Source: Corynebacterium simulans
GTDB lineage: Bacteria; Actinomycetota; Actinomycetes; Mycobacteriales; Mycobacteriaceae
Assembly: GCF_001586215.1 (NCBI RefSeq)
Contig: NZ_CP014634.1
Coordinates: 62,001 to 126,000, forward strand
Direction: 5' to 3'
DNA: 64,000 nucleotides
Below the pieces are notes generated by a model. The model made no database searches, was not told the origin of the DNA, and saw only the letters and a list, made by a program, of their open reading frames with translations. Made by a program: the position numbers and the translations under genes. Below, piece after piece: positions 44,451 to 53,651 of this stretch. Position 1 is the first letter of the stretch; the number at the start of each line of letters is the position of its first letter.

Positions 44451-44990
44451 TTAGGTGGTCTCGTACCAACCCCAAGTGATCGCACGCCCCAGGGCGTGGA
44501 AATGAAGATTAAAGCCTAGGACAGTCGGCGTGGATTCTGGGGCGATGTCGAGCTTTTCCACATCTACCGCATGCACTACGTAGAGGTAACGGTGCGGGGC
44601 ATGCTCTGCGGGCGGATTCGGGCCGTAGTAGGTCTTCTTGCCGGAATCCCCGCGCAAGCTAACCACGCCTTCGATGCCTAGGTCCTCAGCCGAACCTGCG
44701 CCGGTTGGAAGTTCTGTAACGGTGGCTGGGATGTTAAAGGCCGCCCAGTGCCAGAAACCCGATGCCGTAGGCGCGTCTGGGTCGAAGCAGGTAACCGCAT
44801 AGGATTTCGTGCCTTCAGGCGCGCCGCTCCACTTCAGCTGTGGAGAGACATCAGAGGGGGCGCGGAAACGCTCAGCGATCTCCTCGCCCTCTACAATGTC
44901 TGCGGAGGTCAGCTCGAAGCTCGGCAGATCCTTTAACGGCGCATACGGATCGTGGCCGGGGAAACGGGAATCTTGTGCATATGAAGTCAT
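44451..44990 (-). CDS. YbhB/YbcL-type PEBP family protein
   Basis: 179 aa. The phosphatidylethanolamine-binding-protein fold is marked by SPQLKWSGAPEGTKSYAV, CFDPDAPTASGFWHWAAFNI (D-P-D-A-P and the ligand-pocket His) and the second ligand region YYGPNPPAEHAPHRYLYVVHA. No signal peptide, so cytoplasmic. Bacterial members have no established general function. It converges on pyrD across a shared terminator and stands alone on its strand. Confidence 0.9.
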   Translation of the reverse strand: MTSYAQDSRFPGHDPYAPLKDLPSFELTSADIVEGEEIAERFRAPSDVSPQLKWSGAPEGTKSYAVTCFDPDAPTASGFWHWAAFNIPATVTELPTGAGSAEDLGIEGVVSLRGDSGKKTYYGPNPPAEHAPHRYLYVVHAVDVEKLDIAPESTPTVLGFNLHFHALGRAITWGWYETT

Positions 44991-45153
44991 ATTTCAGTTG
45001 TACCTGAGGCCACACTATGCTGTCGATGAGTCTGGCATCTCAATTGGCAGCCCCCACGACATACCGCAGGCGCAACTGCCAACTTACAACGATGTACTTT
45101 TACGCGCTTTAAAGGCCTCAAAACTAAGCCATTTTCCACTACTACCTGCTGAT

Positions 45154-45183
45154 TTGTTTAATCTACGCGTTTCGCGCTACAGT
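45154..45183 (+). promoter_or_regulatory. Promoter of tRNA-Leu
   Basis: TTGTTT (45154-45159), an 18-nt spacer and TACAGT (45178-45183), 36 bp before the tRNA 5' end. Confidence 0.5.
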
Positions 45184-45218
45184 ATTCGAGTGCCCAGCCG
45201 AGAGGCTGAAAACACCCA

Positions 45219-45304
45219 GCCCGGGTGGCGGAATGGCAGACGCGCTAGCTTGAGGTGCTAGTGTCCTATTAACGGACGTGGGGGTTCAAGTCCCCCCTCG
45301 GGCA
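45219..45304 (+). tRNA. tRNA-Leu (anticodon GAG)
   Basis: 86-nt class II tRNA. Acceptor arms GCCCGGG / CTCGGGC with one G-T pair, anticodon stem GCTAGC..GCTAG with loop TTGAGGT (anticodon GAG), a long variable arm (TGTCC tattaa GGACG), and T arm GGGGG-TTCAAGT-CCCCC. The CCA end is not encoded. Reads CUC/CUU leucine codons. Confidence 0.95.
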
Positions 45305-45314
45305 CAAATGTGAA

Positions 45315-45354
45315 GTCTCGCGACATCGTTCCTATCGATGTCGCGAGACTTTTT
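45315..45354 (+). terminator. Terminator of tRNA-Leu
   Basis: Perfect 14-bp stem GTCTCGCGACATCG / CGATGTCGCGAGAC with a 7-nt loop followed by TTTTT. Confidence 0.92.
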
Positions 45355-45472
45355 CCGTAGCATCTATTGCCCTCCCTGCCTCGAGCTAAGATGAGGGCAA
45401 TTATCCAAATGTTAAAACAAGGCGCACAACTCTCGCTTGCCTCGGAAGCGCGGCCACCGCCAAGGTAGCCGC

Positions 45473-46132
45473 CTAGACGACAGCCTCCGGCTCAGCCTCG
45501 GAACCCTTAAGCTTTTTCGCTTTACGGCGTTCGATGAAGTACTTGATGATGATAGGCAGTACTGAAAGGAAGATGATGAGCAACATGATCTTCTCAATCG
45601 AGTCCGCGATTCCCGGAATATTGCCCAGGAAGACGCCCACCAGATTCATCGACACCACCCACGCGATGGCGCCAGAGACGTTCCACCCCACGAAGTTCTT
45701 ATAAGGCATCTTCGCTGTTCCAGCGGCAACCGGGATGTAGGTACGAACAATCGGTACGAAGCGGCCGAGCACAAGCGCAACCGGGCCATGCTTGGCAAAG
45801 AATTTTTCTGCCGCGACGAGGTGCTCAGTCTTCAAGATGCGTGCATCATCTTTGAATAGGCGGCGGCCGAAGCGATGGCCCAGGTAGTAACCAACTTGAT
45901 CGCCCAGCACTGCAGCCACAATACCCACGCCGAGAAGCGTCCAGATATTCACGTGCAGCTGGTCGCGCAAGATCGCCGCTGTAACCAGCAGCGAGTCACC
46001 CGGCAGGAACGGGAACAAAACGCCCGACTCAATGAATACAACGACGGCAATGCCGGCGATTACCCATGGCCCAAATGATTCCAATAGGGTCGCAGCGTCC
46101 ATGTAGGACAAAAGGTTAGAAATTGCGTCCAC
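45473..46132 (-). CDS. DedA-family membrane protein
   Basis: 219 aa. SNARE-associated/DedA fold: GIAVVVFIESGVLFPFLPGDSLLV near the N-terminus (the FxE..G..P motif), GRFVPIVRTYIPVAAGTAKM with the conserved R-x3-P arginine, and KMPYKNFVGWNVSGAIAWV. The family includes polyprenyl-phosphate or phospholipid flippases that support membrane homeostasis. I choose the GTG at 46132, which has GGAG 6 nt upstream, over an in-frame ATG at 46192. A Lys-rich cytoplasmic tail ends the protein. Diverges from a TVP38-type relative. Confidence 0.88.
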   Translation of the reverse strand: MDAISNLLSYMDAATLLESFGPWVIAGIAVVVFIESGVLFPFLPGDSLLVTAAILRDQLHVNIWTLLGVGIVAAVLGDQVGYYLGHRFGRRLFKDDARILKTEHLVAAEKFFAKHGPVALVLGRFVPIVRTYIPVAAGTAKMPYKNFVGWNVSGAIAWVVSMNLVGVFLGNIPGIADSIEKIMLLIIFLSVLPIIIKYFIERRKAKKLKGSEAEPEAVV

Positions 46133-46325
46133 TCGATACTCCAAAACATTCTTAAAGCGCCTCAACCAAAAAGGAGGCGCAGGTGATTGCATTTAAGTAT
46201 CTCCCCTGTCTTGCCACTAAGTACAGCTCGACATGGCCCTTCACGGCAAATTGTCGCGATCGACACAGCATACATTCAGCCACCGCGATTCCACATCCAA
46301 AGATTGGCCCACTACTGTTTTATCC

Positions 46326-47042
46326 ATGACTCGACTTCTTGGATGGCTGCGTAGCTTGGGCGGCTTCGTAAAAGACGTCTGTGCCTCTGCAGTCGCCGCC
46401 GTGCAAGGTTGGTCAGCCACGCGATGGTTGGTCGTCCTCACTGCTGCCATTTGCCTAGGCGTTGTCGCAGCGCTTGTCGATGTCCCTGACATCACCGCCC
46501 TGCGCTCCTGGGCAGAGAATATGGGCACCTGGTTCATTATCGCCTTCTTCCTAGGTTATGTCATATTTACGCAATTTCCGCTGCCCCGTACCTTTTGGAC
46601 CGTGGCTGCCGGCATCCTCTTCGGCCCTTGGCTAGGTCTTAGCATCTCTCTTGCGGCATTGACTGCATCTGCAGTGCTTTCGCTTTTCATCGTTCGCCTT
46701 CTCCTCGGCGACTGGATTCGCCCGCACCTCACCCACCCTGCGGTCTTCAAAATCAACACGAGGTTAGAAAGGCGCGGGTGGCTTGCCATCGCAAGCTTGA
46801 GAATGGTGGCAGGCGTGCCTTTTTCCCTCCTCAATTATGTCGCCGCGCTCACCCCTATCCCAGCCGGCCAATTCACCGTGGCCACACTTGTGGGCTCCAT
46901 TCCCACTACCGCCATCGGCGTATTCTTCGGCGATACTCTGACCGGCCAATCCGAGCCTTGGATCTTCGTCGCCATTGCCTTTCTCGCGGCCATAGGCGTC
47001 GCAGGCTTGGTTCTCGACGCCAAGTTGCCGATGCGCCCCTAG
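46326..47042 (+). CDS. TVP38/TMEM64-family membrane protein
   Basis: 238 aa. Same PF09335 superfamily as the divergent DedA gene: FTQFPLPRTFWTVAAGILFG-PWLGLSISL, LERRGWLAIASLRMVAGVPFSLLNYVA and the C-terminal helices. Function probably membrane-lipid related but not established. TACTGT (46313-46318) ends 7 nt before ATG 46326 and there is no Shine-Dalgarno, so I reject the longer in-frame extension back to 46233. Confidence 0.86.
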   Translation: MTRLLGWLRSLGGFVKDVCASAVAAVQGWSATRWLVVLTAAICLGVVAALVDVPDITALRSWAENMGTWFIIAFFLGYVIFTQFPLPRTFWTVAAGILFGPWLGLSISLAALTASAVLSLFIVRLLLGDWIRPHLTHPAVFKINTRLERRGWLAIASLRMVAGVPFSLLNYVAALTPIPAGQFTVATLVGSIPTTAIGVFFGDTLTGQSEPWIFVAIAFLAAIGVAGLVLDAKLPMRP

Positions 47043-47161
47043 TTAAACCCTCAAACGCCATGAAAGCCAAAGACCGGCGAGTCAAGTTTCACCTATAGAC
47101 TTTATGGACGCTATGCTGATTAGCACTTCGCTTTGAATATTCTTCGACCCTAGGAGGCACA

Positions 47162-47734
47162 ATGCTCGCTGTACACGCACGTTATCGCGGCCGTTCGGTA
47201 CGCCGCGCGGAACTGGTGCAGCGATCCGCCACCGCCCTTTCCACGCTCGACGGAGTCGGTGAGTTCCACGTCCTGGGTGTCGAGGACATCTGCGCGGTGG
47301 CGCACTCTGCGTCCTCCGTGTGTGACGTTGTCATGGCGCTGCTTGCCGACGGCGACTGGGCCATCGGCATCGGCGTATCCCCCGGAGCAAGCGGCGACGA
47401 AGACGCTGCCCGCCAGGTGGCCACTGCCGCGCTGAAAGGCTCGGCGCGCGCGGGCCAGGTATACGCCAAGATCAGCAAGCGAGGGCGCGCTTCGGAAGCA
47501 AACGATATTGCCGCCACATTTGCCTTGCTTGGATTCGTACTCCACAAGCGCACGATTGAGGGCCGCGAGGCAACCTCGCTAGTGCGCGCTGGGCTAAATC
47601 AGAATGAGGCAGCCGAGGAACTCGGTATCTCCAAGCAGGCAATGTCGCAGCGTCTACAGGCCGCTGGTTGGGCCGCCGAGATGGCGGGTTGGCAGCTGGC
47701 GGTCAACATCATTGAACGCGCCGATACCCTTTAA
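47162..47734 (+). CDS. Helix-turn-helix protein of unknown function
   Basis: 190 aa. AGGAGG lies 6 nt before ATG 47162. The N-terminal about 100 residues form an alpha/beta domain I do not recognise (GVGEFHVLGVEDICAVAHSA, LADGDWAIGIGVSPGAS). The C-terminal part contains a clear helix-turn-helix, NQNEAAEELGISKQAMSQRL, resembling region-4 or XRE-type DNA-binding segments. A DNA-binding regulator is inferred; targets are unknown. It converges on DUF3097 with overlapping stops (TTAA). Confidence 0.7.
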   Translation: MLAVHARYRGRSVRRAELVQRSATALSTLDGVGEFHVLGVEDICAVAHSASSVCDVVMALLADGDWAIGIGVSPGASGDEDAARQVATAALKGSARAGQVYAKISKRGRASEANDIAATFALLGFVLHKRTIEGREATSLVRAGLNQNEAAEELGISKQAMSQRLQAAGWAAEMAGWQLAVNIIERADTL

Positions 47735-48573
47735 TATCCGAGGTCAGCTTTCGAAAGCTCGGGCGTAGTCACGAAATCGACCAGCCTTTCCACTGCCCCA
47801 ATCAGCGTCGGATCTAGATCCCGGAACGTATTGACGGCGGTATAAACTCGGCTCCAGCCTTCCTTCGGGTCAGACCAGCCCACGCGCTTAACGATGCCCG
47901 TCTTCCAATCCTCACCGTATGGCACCTCCGGCCATTCGCGAAGACCCAGACGCTCGGGCTTTACTGCCGCCCAAATATCGATAAAAGGATGGCCCGTTAC
48001 CAGCACGTGCTCGCCCACACTCTGGGTAAGGCGGGTTTCCTTAGAACCTTCGACTAGATGGTCTGCCAGAACGCCGACGCGCCTGCCGGGGCCAGGCTGG
48101 AACTCAGCGAGACGTTCTTCCAAGTTGTCTAGACCCTCCAGGTATTCCACGACCACGCCCTCAACGCGCAGATCATGGCCCCAGACCTTCTCCACAATCG
48201 CGGCGTCGTGAATGCCCTCAACCCAGATGCGCGAGGGTGCCGCAACCTTTGCCTCAACATTGGCCACCCGCCGCGAACCGGAGTTGGACTTTTGCGGGGC
48301 CTGCTTTTCGACGTAGCGCGTCAGGGTAACCGGCTGCCCCTTCAACAGGAAGCCGCCTTCCACCAAGTTGAAAACACGCTCGTTTCCGTACCGATCCTCG
48401 AGGCGGACTACTTGACCAAACACGGTCTTGTCCACGCCCATCACTGCGCCGACAAAGTCGTCGCCACGTACCTCAACAACCATTCCAGGTTCTGCTGGAA
48501 CTTTTGGGTACTCCTTCTTCTGTGCGCGCTTATGGCCTGCAAAGATGTCGCCGCCGTATGGATCGATACTCAT
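47731..48573 (-). CDS. DUF3097-family protein
   Basis: 280 aa, conserved in actinobacteria, function unknown. Visible features: a beta-rich N-terminal part (PGMVVEVRGDDFVGAVMGVD, VRLEDRYGNERVFNL), VEGIHDAAIVEKVWGHDLR which resembles a TOPRIM-like segment (EGxxDA...), and VTGHPFIDIWAAVKPERL. Start ATG 48573 with TAGACT (48582-48587) 8 nt upstream; leaderless start likely. Divergent from the next gene by 33 bp. Confidence 0.78.
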   Translation of the reverse strand: MSIDPYGGDIFAGHKRAQKKEYPKVPAEPGMVVEVRGDDFVGAVMGVDKTVFGQVVRLEDRYGNERVFNLVEGGFLLKGQPVTLTRYVEKQAPQKSNSGSRRVANVEAKVAAPSRIWVEGIHDAAIVEKVWGHDLRVEGVVVEYLEGLDNLEERLAEFQPGPGRRVGVLADHLVEGSKETRLTQSVGEHVLVTGHPFIDIWAAVKPERLGLREWPEVPYGEDWKTGIVKRVGWSDPKEGWSRVYTAVNTFRDLDPTLIGAVERLVDFVTTPELSKADLGY

Positions 48574-48606
48574 GGGCCAAAAGTCTATCTACTAAACTTT
48601 GCCGTC

Positions 48607-49374
48607 ATGGATATGCGCGCCGAGGTTTGGTCTCCTTTACAAAACACCGCAGTCTGGCTGGGCGCCTGGCTGTGGGGACACGAGTCCACGGACGATCTCT
48701 TGGATGCGATGCAGGAGCTCGGCGGCTTGCAGGTGATGGAGGATGAAGCACCCTTTGTGGATTTGCTAGCTTACCTGCGGGCAGAAACTTCCGAGATTGT
48801 GCAAAACGGCGAGTGCGAGCCCGTGCTGCGTCTTGTCCTTTCCGGGCCGGGTGAGTCCCCGCTATTGCCGGCAGGCTCGAAGTCATGGAAGGCGGCGGCC
48901 GCAAGCGATGCGGGCACAATCGTTGTGCGCATCAATAATCGCAGCCGTCACTTAGTGCTCGTGCCCCACTATGGAAACTCCAGCACCACTTGGCACGTGT
49001 TTGAGGAGGAACTGCCCTTGCCTGCGCCTGCGTGGCTGAGCCCCGGCGAGGCTGACGAGCTGCTCAGCAAGGCAACCAACCAAGCCGCACTACTCATCGA
49101 AGCTGCGGGCTACAAATCGGATGCTTTGCATAATCCACGGCTAACCGTGGGCAGTCTCAGCGATTTTTATGACACACCGGGACTTCCACGAACAGTATCA
49201 CCGCGGGCCGCGAAGCTTTTCTCCCGTGCAGACCGCGTGGGCGCGATTATCGAAACCGTGACGGAAAGAATGAACGATCACAGCTTCGATCATCACCTTT
49301 TAGGTCTGTGGCGGCATATCCGTCAAGCGCGTATGGCGGGCGTTGCACACGCGCTTTCGGATTTCAGCCGCTAA
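48607..49374 (+). CDS. Conserved protein of unknown function
   Basis: 255 aa. No domain recognised. The N-terminal half (WLGAWLWGHESTDDLLDAM) and the C-terminal helix (HHLLGLWRHIRQARMAGVAH) are conserved-looking; Trp/His content is high and there is no signal peptide. The longer in-frame extension to 48175 runs antisense through DUF3097 and is rejected. TAAACT (48593-48598) plus 8 nt precedes ATG 48607. It ends 6 bp from hemH, convergently. Confidence 0.68.
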   Translation: MDMRAEVWSPLQNTAVWLGAWLWGHESTDDLLDAMQELGGLQVMEDEAPFVDLLAYLRAETSEIVQNGECEPVLRLVLSGPGESPLLPAGSKSWKAAAASDAGTIVVRINNRSRHLVLVPHYGNSSTTWHVFEEELPLPAPAWLSPGEADELLSKATNQAALLIEAAGYKSDALHNPRLTVGSLSDFYDTPGLPRTVSPRAAKLFSRADRVGAIIETVTERMNDHSFDHHLLGLWRHIRQARMAGVAHALSDFSR

Positions 49375-49380
49375 GGGCCA

Positions 49381-50454
49381 TTATTTACGCAGCGACCAAA
49401 TATCGCAGCAGCCCTCAGCGCAGGGAGCGCCGTTGGTAGTACAGCCTTGAACGGTGACGTTGCCAATGCTCTCCCACTGCTTATCCTGCTCGAGCTCCTC
49501 AATAAGATCCACGATCATCGATGCAAAAGAATCGGTCGGGCCAGCGGTACGGGTACGTTCAACGAGCACGCCCATCTCGTCGGCCGCGTTCTTAAGCTCC
49601 GTATCGAGGTCCCATACAACCTCCATATGGTCGGAAATGAAGCCGATCGGACAAACGACGACCGCCTCAACGCCATCCTTGTCATGGATTTCAGTGGTAT
49701 GATCGACGATGTCGGGCTCGAGCCATGGGGTCTTTGGGTTGCCGGAACGCGACTGCCAGACCAAGTCATAGTCAGCTACACCTGCGGCTTCTGCCACGAG
49801 ACGGGAGGCTTCGGCAACCTGGCGGGAGTAGATATTTTTATCGCCTTCGCCGCCACCGACGTTATCGTGCGCGGTAGGTACAGAATGCGCAGTAAAGAGC
49901 ATGCGTACCTGCTTGCCCTCGGGGATCTTGGCGTAGGCGTCCTTTACCGCCTGTGTCATCTCCGCGATGAACTTCGGGTGATCGTAGAACTGACGGATCT
50001 TAGTGAACTCAATCTCCGGCAGGCCTTTTTCCGCGAGGTGCTCGCGCAGCTGGCGAATATCCTCGTCGTACTGGCGGCAGGCAGAATAACCGCCCCACGC
50101 AGAGGTTGCGAGAACTGCAACGTTACGGACGCCGTCAGCAGCCATCTGCTCCACTGTTTCGGTGCCGAATGGGTGCCAATTACGGTTACCGAAGTAGACA
50201 GGTAGATTATGTCCGCGTTTTTTCAGCTCCTGCTCGACGTGATCGATGATTTCGCGGTTGAGCTTGTTGAGCGGGCTTACGCCGCCGAAATGAAAATAGT
50301 GCTCGCCCACTACCTCAAGGCGCTCACGTGGAATGCCGCGCCCGCGGGTAACGTTCTCTAGAAACGGAACGACCTCCTCGTTTCCTTCCGGGCCACCGAA
50401 AGAAAGAACGAGGAGGGCGTCGTAGTTGCAGGCAAGCTGTTGTGCGTCAGTCAT
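49381..50454 (-). CDS. hemH: Ferrochelatase (coproporphyrin III type)
   Basis: 357 aa. Inserts Fe2+ into coproporphyrin III in the actinobacterial/firmicute haem route (CpfC). Motifs: [21 protein letters not shown] at the N-terminus, [18 protein letters not shown] with the active-site His, LFTAHSVP, and [20 protein letters not shown] with the catalytic Glu. The C-terminus holds [17 protein letters not shown], four cysteines expected to bind a 2Fe-2S cluster. TAAAGT (50461-50466) ends 6 nt before ATG 50454. It directly follows the RipA-like hydrolase gene. Confidence 0.95.
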   Translation of the reverse strand: MTDAQQLACNYDALLVLSFGGPEGNEEVVPFLENVTRGRGIPRERLEVVGEHYFHFGGVSPLNKLNREIIDHVEQELKKRGHNLPVYFGNRNWHPFGTETVEQMAADGVRNVAVLATSAWGGYSACRQYDEDIRQLREHLAEKGLPEIEFTKIRQFYDHPKFIAEMTQAVKDAYAKIPEGKQVRMLFTAHSVPTAHDNVGGGEGDKNIYSRQVAEASRLVAEAAGVADYDLVWQSRSGNPKTPWLEPDIVDHTTEIHDKDGVEAVVVCPIGFISDHMEVVWDLDTELKNAADEMGVLVERTRTAGPTDSFASMIVDLIEELEQDKQWESIGNVTVQGCTTNGAPCAEGCCDIWSLRK

Positions 50455-50484
50455 ACCGCAACTTTACCAACCAAAGGTTGGGGC

Positions 50485-52413
50485 TTAGAGGAGGCGCACG
50501 ACATTAGGCGTCATTCCGGACCAACGCACAGGAGAAATCTGAACGTTAGATCCAGACTGAGGGGCCTCAATCATGGTGCCGTCGCCAAGATAGATAGCTA
50601 CGTGCTGGCTTGCGCCGGGCCCGTAGAAGATAAGATCGCCGCGCTGCATCTCGCTAGCTGGGACCTGAGTACCCTTCTGGTACTGGTAGCCGGTGTAGTG
50701 CGGCAAGGAGATGCCGACACCGGCAAAGGCGTACATCGTAAGGCCAGAGCAGTCGAAGCCGACCTTGTTGTAGTCGCCGTAGGAGTCAGCCACGCCGCCG
50801 TCGCGGATACCCTTGGTGGGGCCGTTCGCGTTGCCACCGCCCCAGGCATAGGGCATGCCGATCTGGGACTTTGCGCGGGCGATGACCGCTTCAATCTTCG
50901 CGTTGCGGTCGGCATCGCCAAGCGCACTCGTTGCTTTTTCCGTGACATCATCCGTGGTGTCCAACTCGCCCAGGACGTCAGAGACCTCACCGGTCAATTC
51001 ATCGTCCTCGGTGTTGCTGGTGGTGCCGCCCTGGAGAGCTGCTAGCTGCGAAGAACCCTGCGCCAGCGAGTCCAGCTCCTCCTGGGTCAAGCCCGTATGA
51101 TTTGGCTGGGCCGCACCAACAATCGCGGCAGCCGCACCGATTGCGGTGCCCGCGAGCGCCAGTGTCGAGGAGTCGACGGAAGAACCCTGCATGCTGAATC
51201 CTTCGGAGGAAAGCTTCTGCACGTTCGGATCCGAAGACAGCTCCTGGGCCGCCTCCGCTGCCTTCTGGACGTCGCTCGCGCTAAGCTGCGAGCCAGACTT
51301 ATCCGCACGGAAGTCCCGAGTTACGGACTCCGGCTCCCCTCCCTGCATCATCGAAGCAGACTCGGTAGCAGATGTAGATGACTCCGCCGCGGAAACGCCA
51401 GAAGCAGCCGCCGCTTCGCCACCGTTGGCATTAGCATTCGCAGAAGCGCTTTCCGACGCCGACTGCGTCGCGCCCGCAGCAGTGCTTGCCGCCGCGTTAG
51501 CGGTGTTGGATGCGGATGCGTTCTGCTCAGTGGAAGCCACCGCGGACTCCTGGGAGCCTGCTGCCGGCGCCTGCGAAGTAGCCGCGCCAGAGGTCTGAGC
51601 TTCCCTCTTTGTCAAGTCATTTGACTTGACGTTTGAGCCGGGCTCCGCAGCCTTAGACTCGTTTGTATCTAGCCCCTTGGCTTGATTTAGTGCATCTTGC
51701 ACCTGGGAGCGCTGCTTTAGCAAGCTCTCGCGCTCGGAGGAAAACTCGGCCACGTTCGACTGGCTTTCTTCCAGGGTTTGACGCGCTTGAGCTTCAGCCT
51801 CGGTAGCTTTTTCCTCGCGCAGCTGTGCCAACTCCTGGGTCTTGCGAAGCTGCGATTCCTTGTTCGCCTTCTCGGTGCGCTCTCGCTCCAACCGATCCAA
51901 GACCGCCTGCTGATCCTTGGCTTGCGTATGCAGATAGGTTTGGCGCTCCAGCATGTCGCCGCGCGCATCATTTCCCGCAGCCGTGGAGACAGCGTCAGAA
52001 GTATTGGCACGGCGATAAGCAGTACGCGAAAGCTCATTGAGCTTCTTCTGAGCCTTTTCGACTTCCGACTGTGCGGAATCGAGTTCACCACGCGCCGCAG
52101 TGGTGCCACGGCGAGCCTGAGCGGCTTCCGTACGCGCGTCCTGGAGGTCGACCAAGGCACGGTTTACTGCCTCACGTCGCATTCCAATTTCTCCCTCGAG
52201 CTTCGCAATCTGCTCTTCAATGGTGGCAATGGCGCCAGCAAGGTCAGCGACAGATGCATCTTTCGAGGAAAGCAAGGACTGGATGTTGACCGGTTCTTCC
52301 GCCTGGGCGGCAACCGGAGCAAGGGTGGAAACGGTAGATAGCGTCGCGGTGGTTGCGACGGTGACTAACAGCGTCTTCAGACGCCGGGAGCCGTACTTAA
52401 AGATGGTGGCCAC
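50485..52413 (-). CDS. Secreted NlpC/P60 peptidoglycan hydrolase, RipA-like
   Basis: 642 aa. Signal peptide (LLVTVATTATLSTVSTLAPVAA) cleaved near residue 38, a coiled-coil domain to about residue 240 (IEEQIAKLEGEIGMRREAVN), a long Ala/Ser/Glu-rich linker (about 250-500), and a C-terminal NlpC/P60 domain. The catalytic Cys555 (GFDCSGL), His604 (SQHVAIYL) and Glu616 (MIEAPQ) reproduce the Cys-His-Glu triad of RipA. It should cleave stem peptides during daughter-cell separation. The start is GTG 52413 with AGGAGA upstream. Position next to DUF6676 and acn mirrors the ripA locus of mycobacteria. Confidence 0.92.
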   Translation of the reverse strand: MATIFKYGSRRLKTLLVTVATTATLSTVSTLAPVAAQAEEPVNIQSLLSSKDASVADLAGAIATIEEQIAKLEGEIGMRREAVNRALVDLQDARTEAAQARRGTTAARGELDSAQSEVEKAQKKLNELSRTAYRRANTSDAVSTAAGNDARGDMLERQTYLHTQAKDQQAVLDRLERERTEKANKESQLRKTQELAQLREEKATEAEAQARQTLEESQSNVAEFSSERESLLKQRSQVQDALNQAKGLDTNESKAAEPGSNVKSNDLTKREAQTSGAATSQAPAAGSQESAVASTEQNASASNTANAAASTAAGATQSASESASANANANGGEAAAASGVSAAESSTSATESASMMQGGEPESVTRDFRADKSGSQLSASDVQKAAEAAQELSSDPNVQKLSSEGFSMQGSSVDSSTLALAGTAIGAAAAIVGAAQPNHTGLTQEELDSLAQGSSQLAALQGGTTSNTEDDELTGEVSDVLGELDTTDDVTEKATSALGDADRNAKIEAVIARAKSQIGMPYAWGGGNANGPTKGIRDGGVADSYGDYNKVGFDCSGLTMYAFAGVGISLPHYTGYQYQKGTQVPASEMQRGDLIFYGPGASQHVAIYLGDGTMIEAPQSGSNVQISPVRWSGMTPNVVRLL

Positions 52414-53204
52414 GAGAAGTATCTCCTAGACACCCACACTTCGCCGAATCGTTTCACGGCATGCAAAAGCACATCCCTACACAATCGGCCTCAATCAGCC
52501 CAGCCAAACCCGATAGAAGCTACGAGAGTTCTCGCCTGCGACCAGCGAGGTAGACGTAGAGCATCTACCTCGGCACAAGATACAGATGTGCCTGTCGGAG
52601 AACTGGCTGGCAGAAAGCTAGCGGGTTTGCACTGTTGATTTAGATTTAGGAATGCCCGGGACTTAGCTTAAGCCAGCTTAAAAGCGCATGGCTTAATTAG
52701 CGCACCCCTTTAATCTCTTTTGCCTAATCGCACAATGGCAAAAGCTAGGGGCACGTTACCCGGCACCAGGCCGCCTGGAATAGGTGCAGATATACGCGTT
52801 AGATACGTACACTGCCCTGACAGTACGACCTTTAGGCAGGTTGTGCTTACGGTGAAAATGCGTGACGTTTATGCGCCGATCACGGGCGCGGGAGAAGCAA
52901 TGCTGTGTTGAACTCGCGCCTTAACCCCGTATGAACCGCTCTAAAATCCGTGGCCTGCCGTCGCCGCAATTCCGTTGCGCTTGCGCGCGGTCGGGAGGGC
53001 GGAAAGCAAAATCCACGAACCTTGAACGGGCCGCACGAAGCTAGCCCTACGAGTAACTCGCTATGCCGATCACATTGCCATCCCCTTACCGAGAACCCGC
53101 AGAAGCTTCTCGCCCCAGAAGGCTGAAGCTGCACCGGCACCCGGTGAGGCGACGACAAGACCAACCGGCTTGCTTGTCCCCAATCGGAATGTGGGTGTGT
53201 CAAT

Positions 53205-53596
53205 TCTTAAAAAATTCGAACACTGGAATCGGCTTCGACGAATCGTTCTTGGGGTGCCAGGTGTGTTCGAAATAAGCCAGCGCTGCTTTACGACGCCGCT
53301 GTCTCCGACACGCAACAGAGTTAAAGGCTCGCGCCTTAAAGCGTTATGCGTCAGGGCTTCAAACAACTAGGCCCCATCCCATCTGCTCATCGTGAGCCAG
53401 GCGGCGAACCTCAATCCCGCGATTTCCACTCGTGGCGTGCTTCCCCACATACCCGTGTGTCATCTCGATTGAGAGTCAAGGCTTGGCCCATGAACGTATG
53501 GAACAAGAATCAACCCGTGAGTCGATATTTGAACCATACGTCACCGACACACCGTCGCGCACACTTTCCTCAAAATTCACTCCAGTCAAGTCGCGC
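53205..53596 (-). ncRNA. Candidate GlxR-controlled small RNA (predicted)
   Basis: Predicted from signals only. Minus-strand promoter TTATTG (53626-53631), 17-bp spacer, TAACGT (53603-53608) gives a start near 53596. A CRP/GlxR-like site (53652-53667) is centred at about -63. The 3' end is an intrinsic terminator at 53209-53271. The longest reading frame with an ATG is 41 codons (53476-53601) and its ATG would precede the predicted start, so the RNA is probably non-coding. Alternatively the terminator ends the DUF6676 mRNA. Confidence 0.4.
53209..53271 (-). terminator. Intrinsic terminator inside the nongenic region
   Basis: On the minus strand TTCGAACAC (53263-53271) pairs with GTGTTCGAA (53215-53223), extended by TGG/CCA across a 3-nt bulge, and is followed by six T (53209-53214). 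About 30 nt of loop. Confidence 0.65.
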
Positions 53597-53651
53597 CACA
53601 TGACGTTACAAAGGCAGCCAACCTGCAATAATTTTGTTACCTTCCCGTGAT

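Noticed and set aside
44809..45261. 150-codon plus-strand frame running from inside the PEBP gene into tRNA-Leu
   Set aside because: Overlaps a conserved gene in antisense and a tRNA; no homology visible.
45367..45402. Hairpin ATTGCCCTC / GAGGGCAAT between tRNA-Leu and the DedA gene as a terminator
   Set aside because: A stem is present but no T tract follows on the strand that would need it; left unannotated.
46233..46325. N-terminal extension of the TVP38-type protein
   Set aside because: Hydrophilic, unconserved and upstream of the -10 element that marks the real start.
52440..53300. c-di-AMP (ydaO) riboswitch before the RipA-like gene
   Set aside because: Searched both strands for the GGAGCCGGGG, GGGTGAAT and CCCGTCAGCTAACC blocks; only weak fragments such as GGGGAACC or AGTTACTCGTAGG occur, not in the required order.
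53070..53366. 98-codon minus-strand frame in the gene-free region
   Set aside because: It runs through the intrinsic terminator at 53209-53271 and has no recognisable motif.
53476..53601. 41-codon minus-strand ORF within the candidate RNA
   Set aside because: No Shine-Dalgarno and its ATG falls upstream of the predicted transcription start; protein-like composition alone is not enough.
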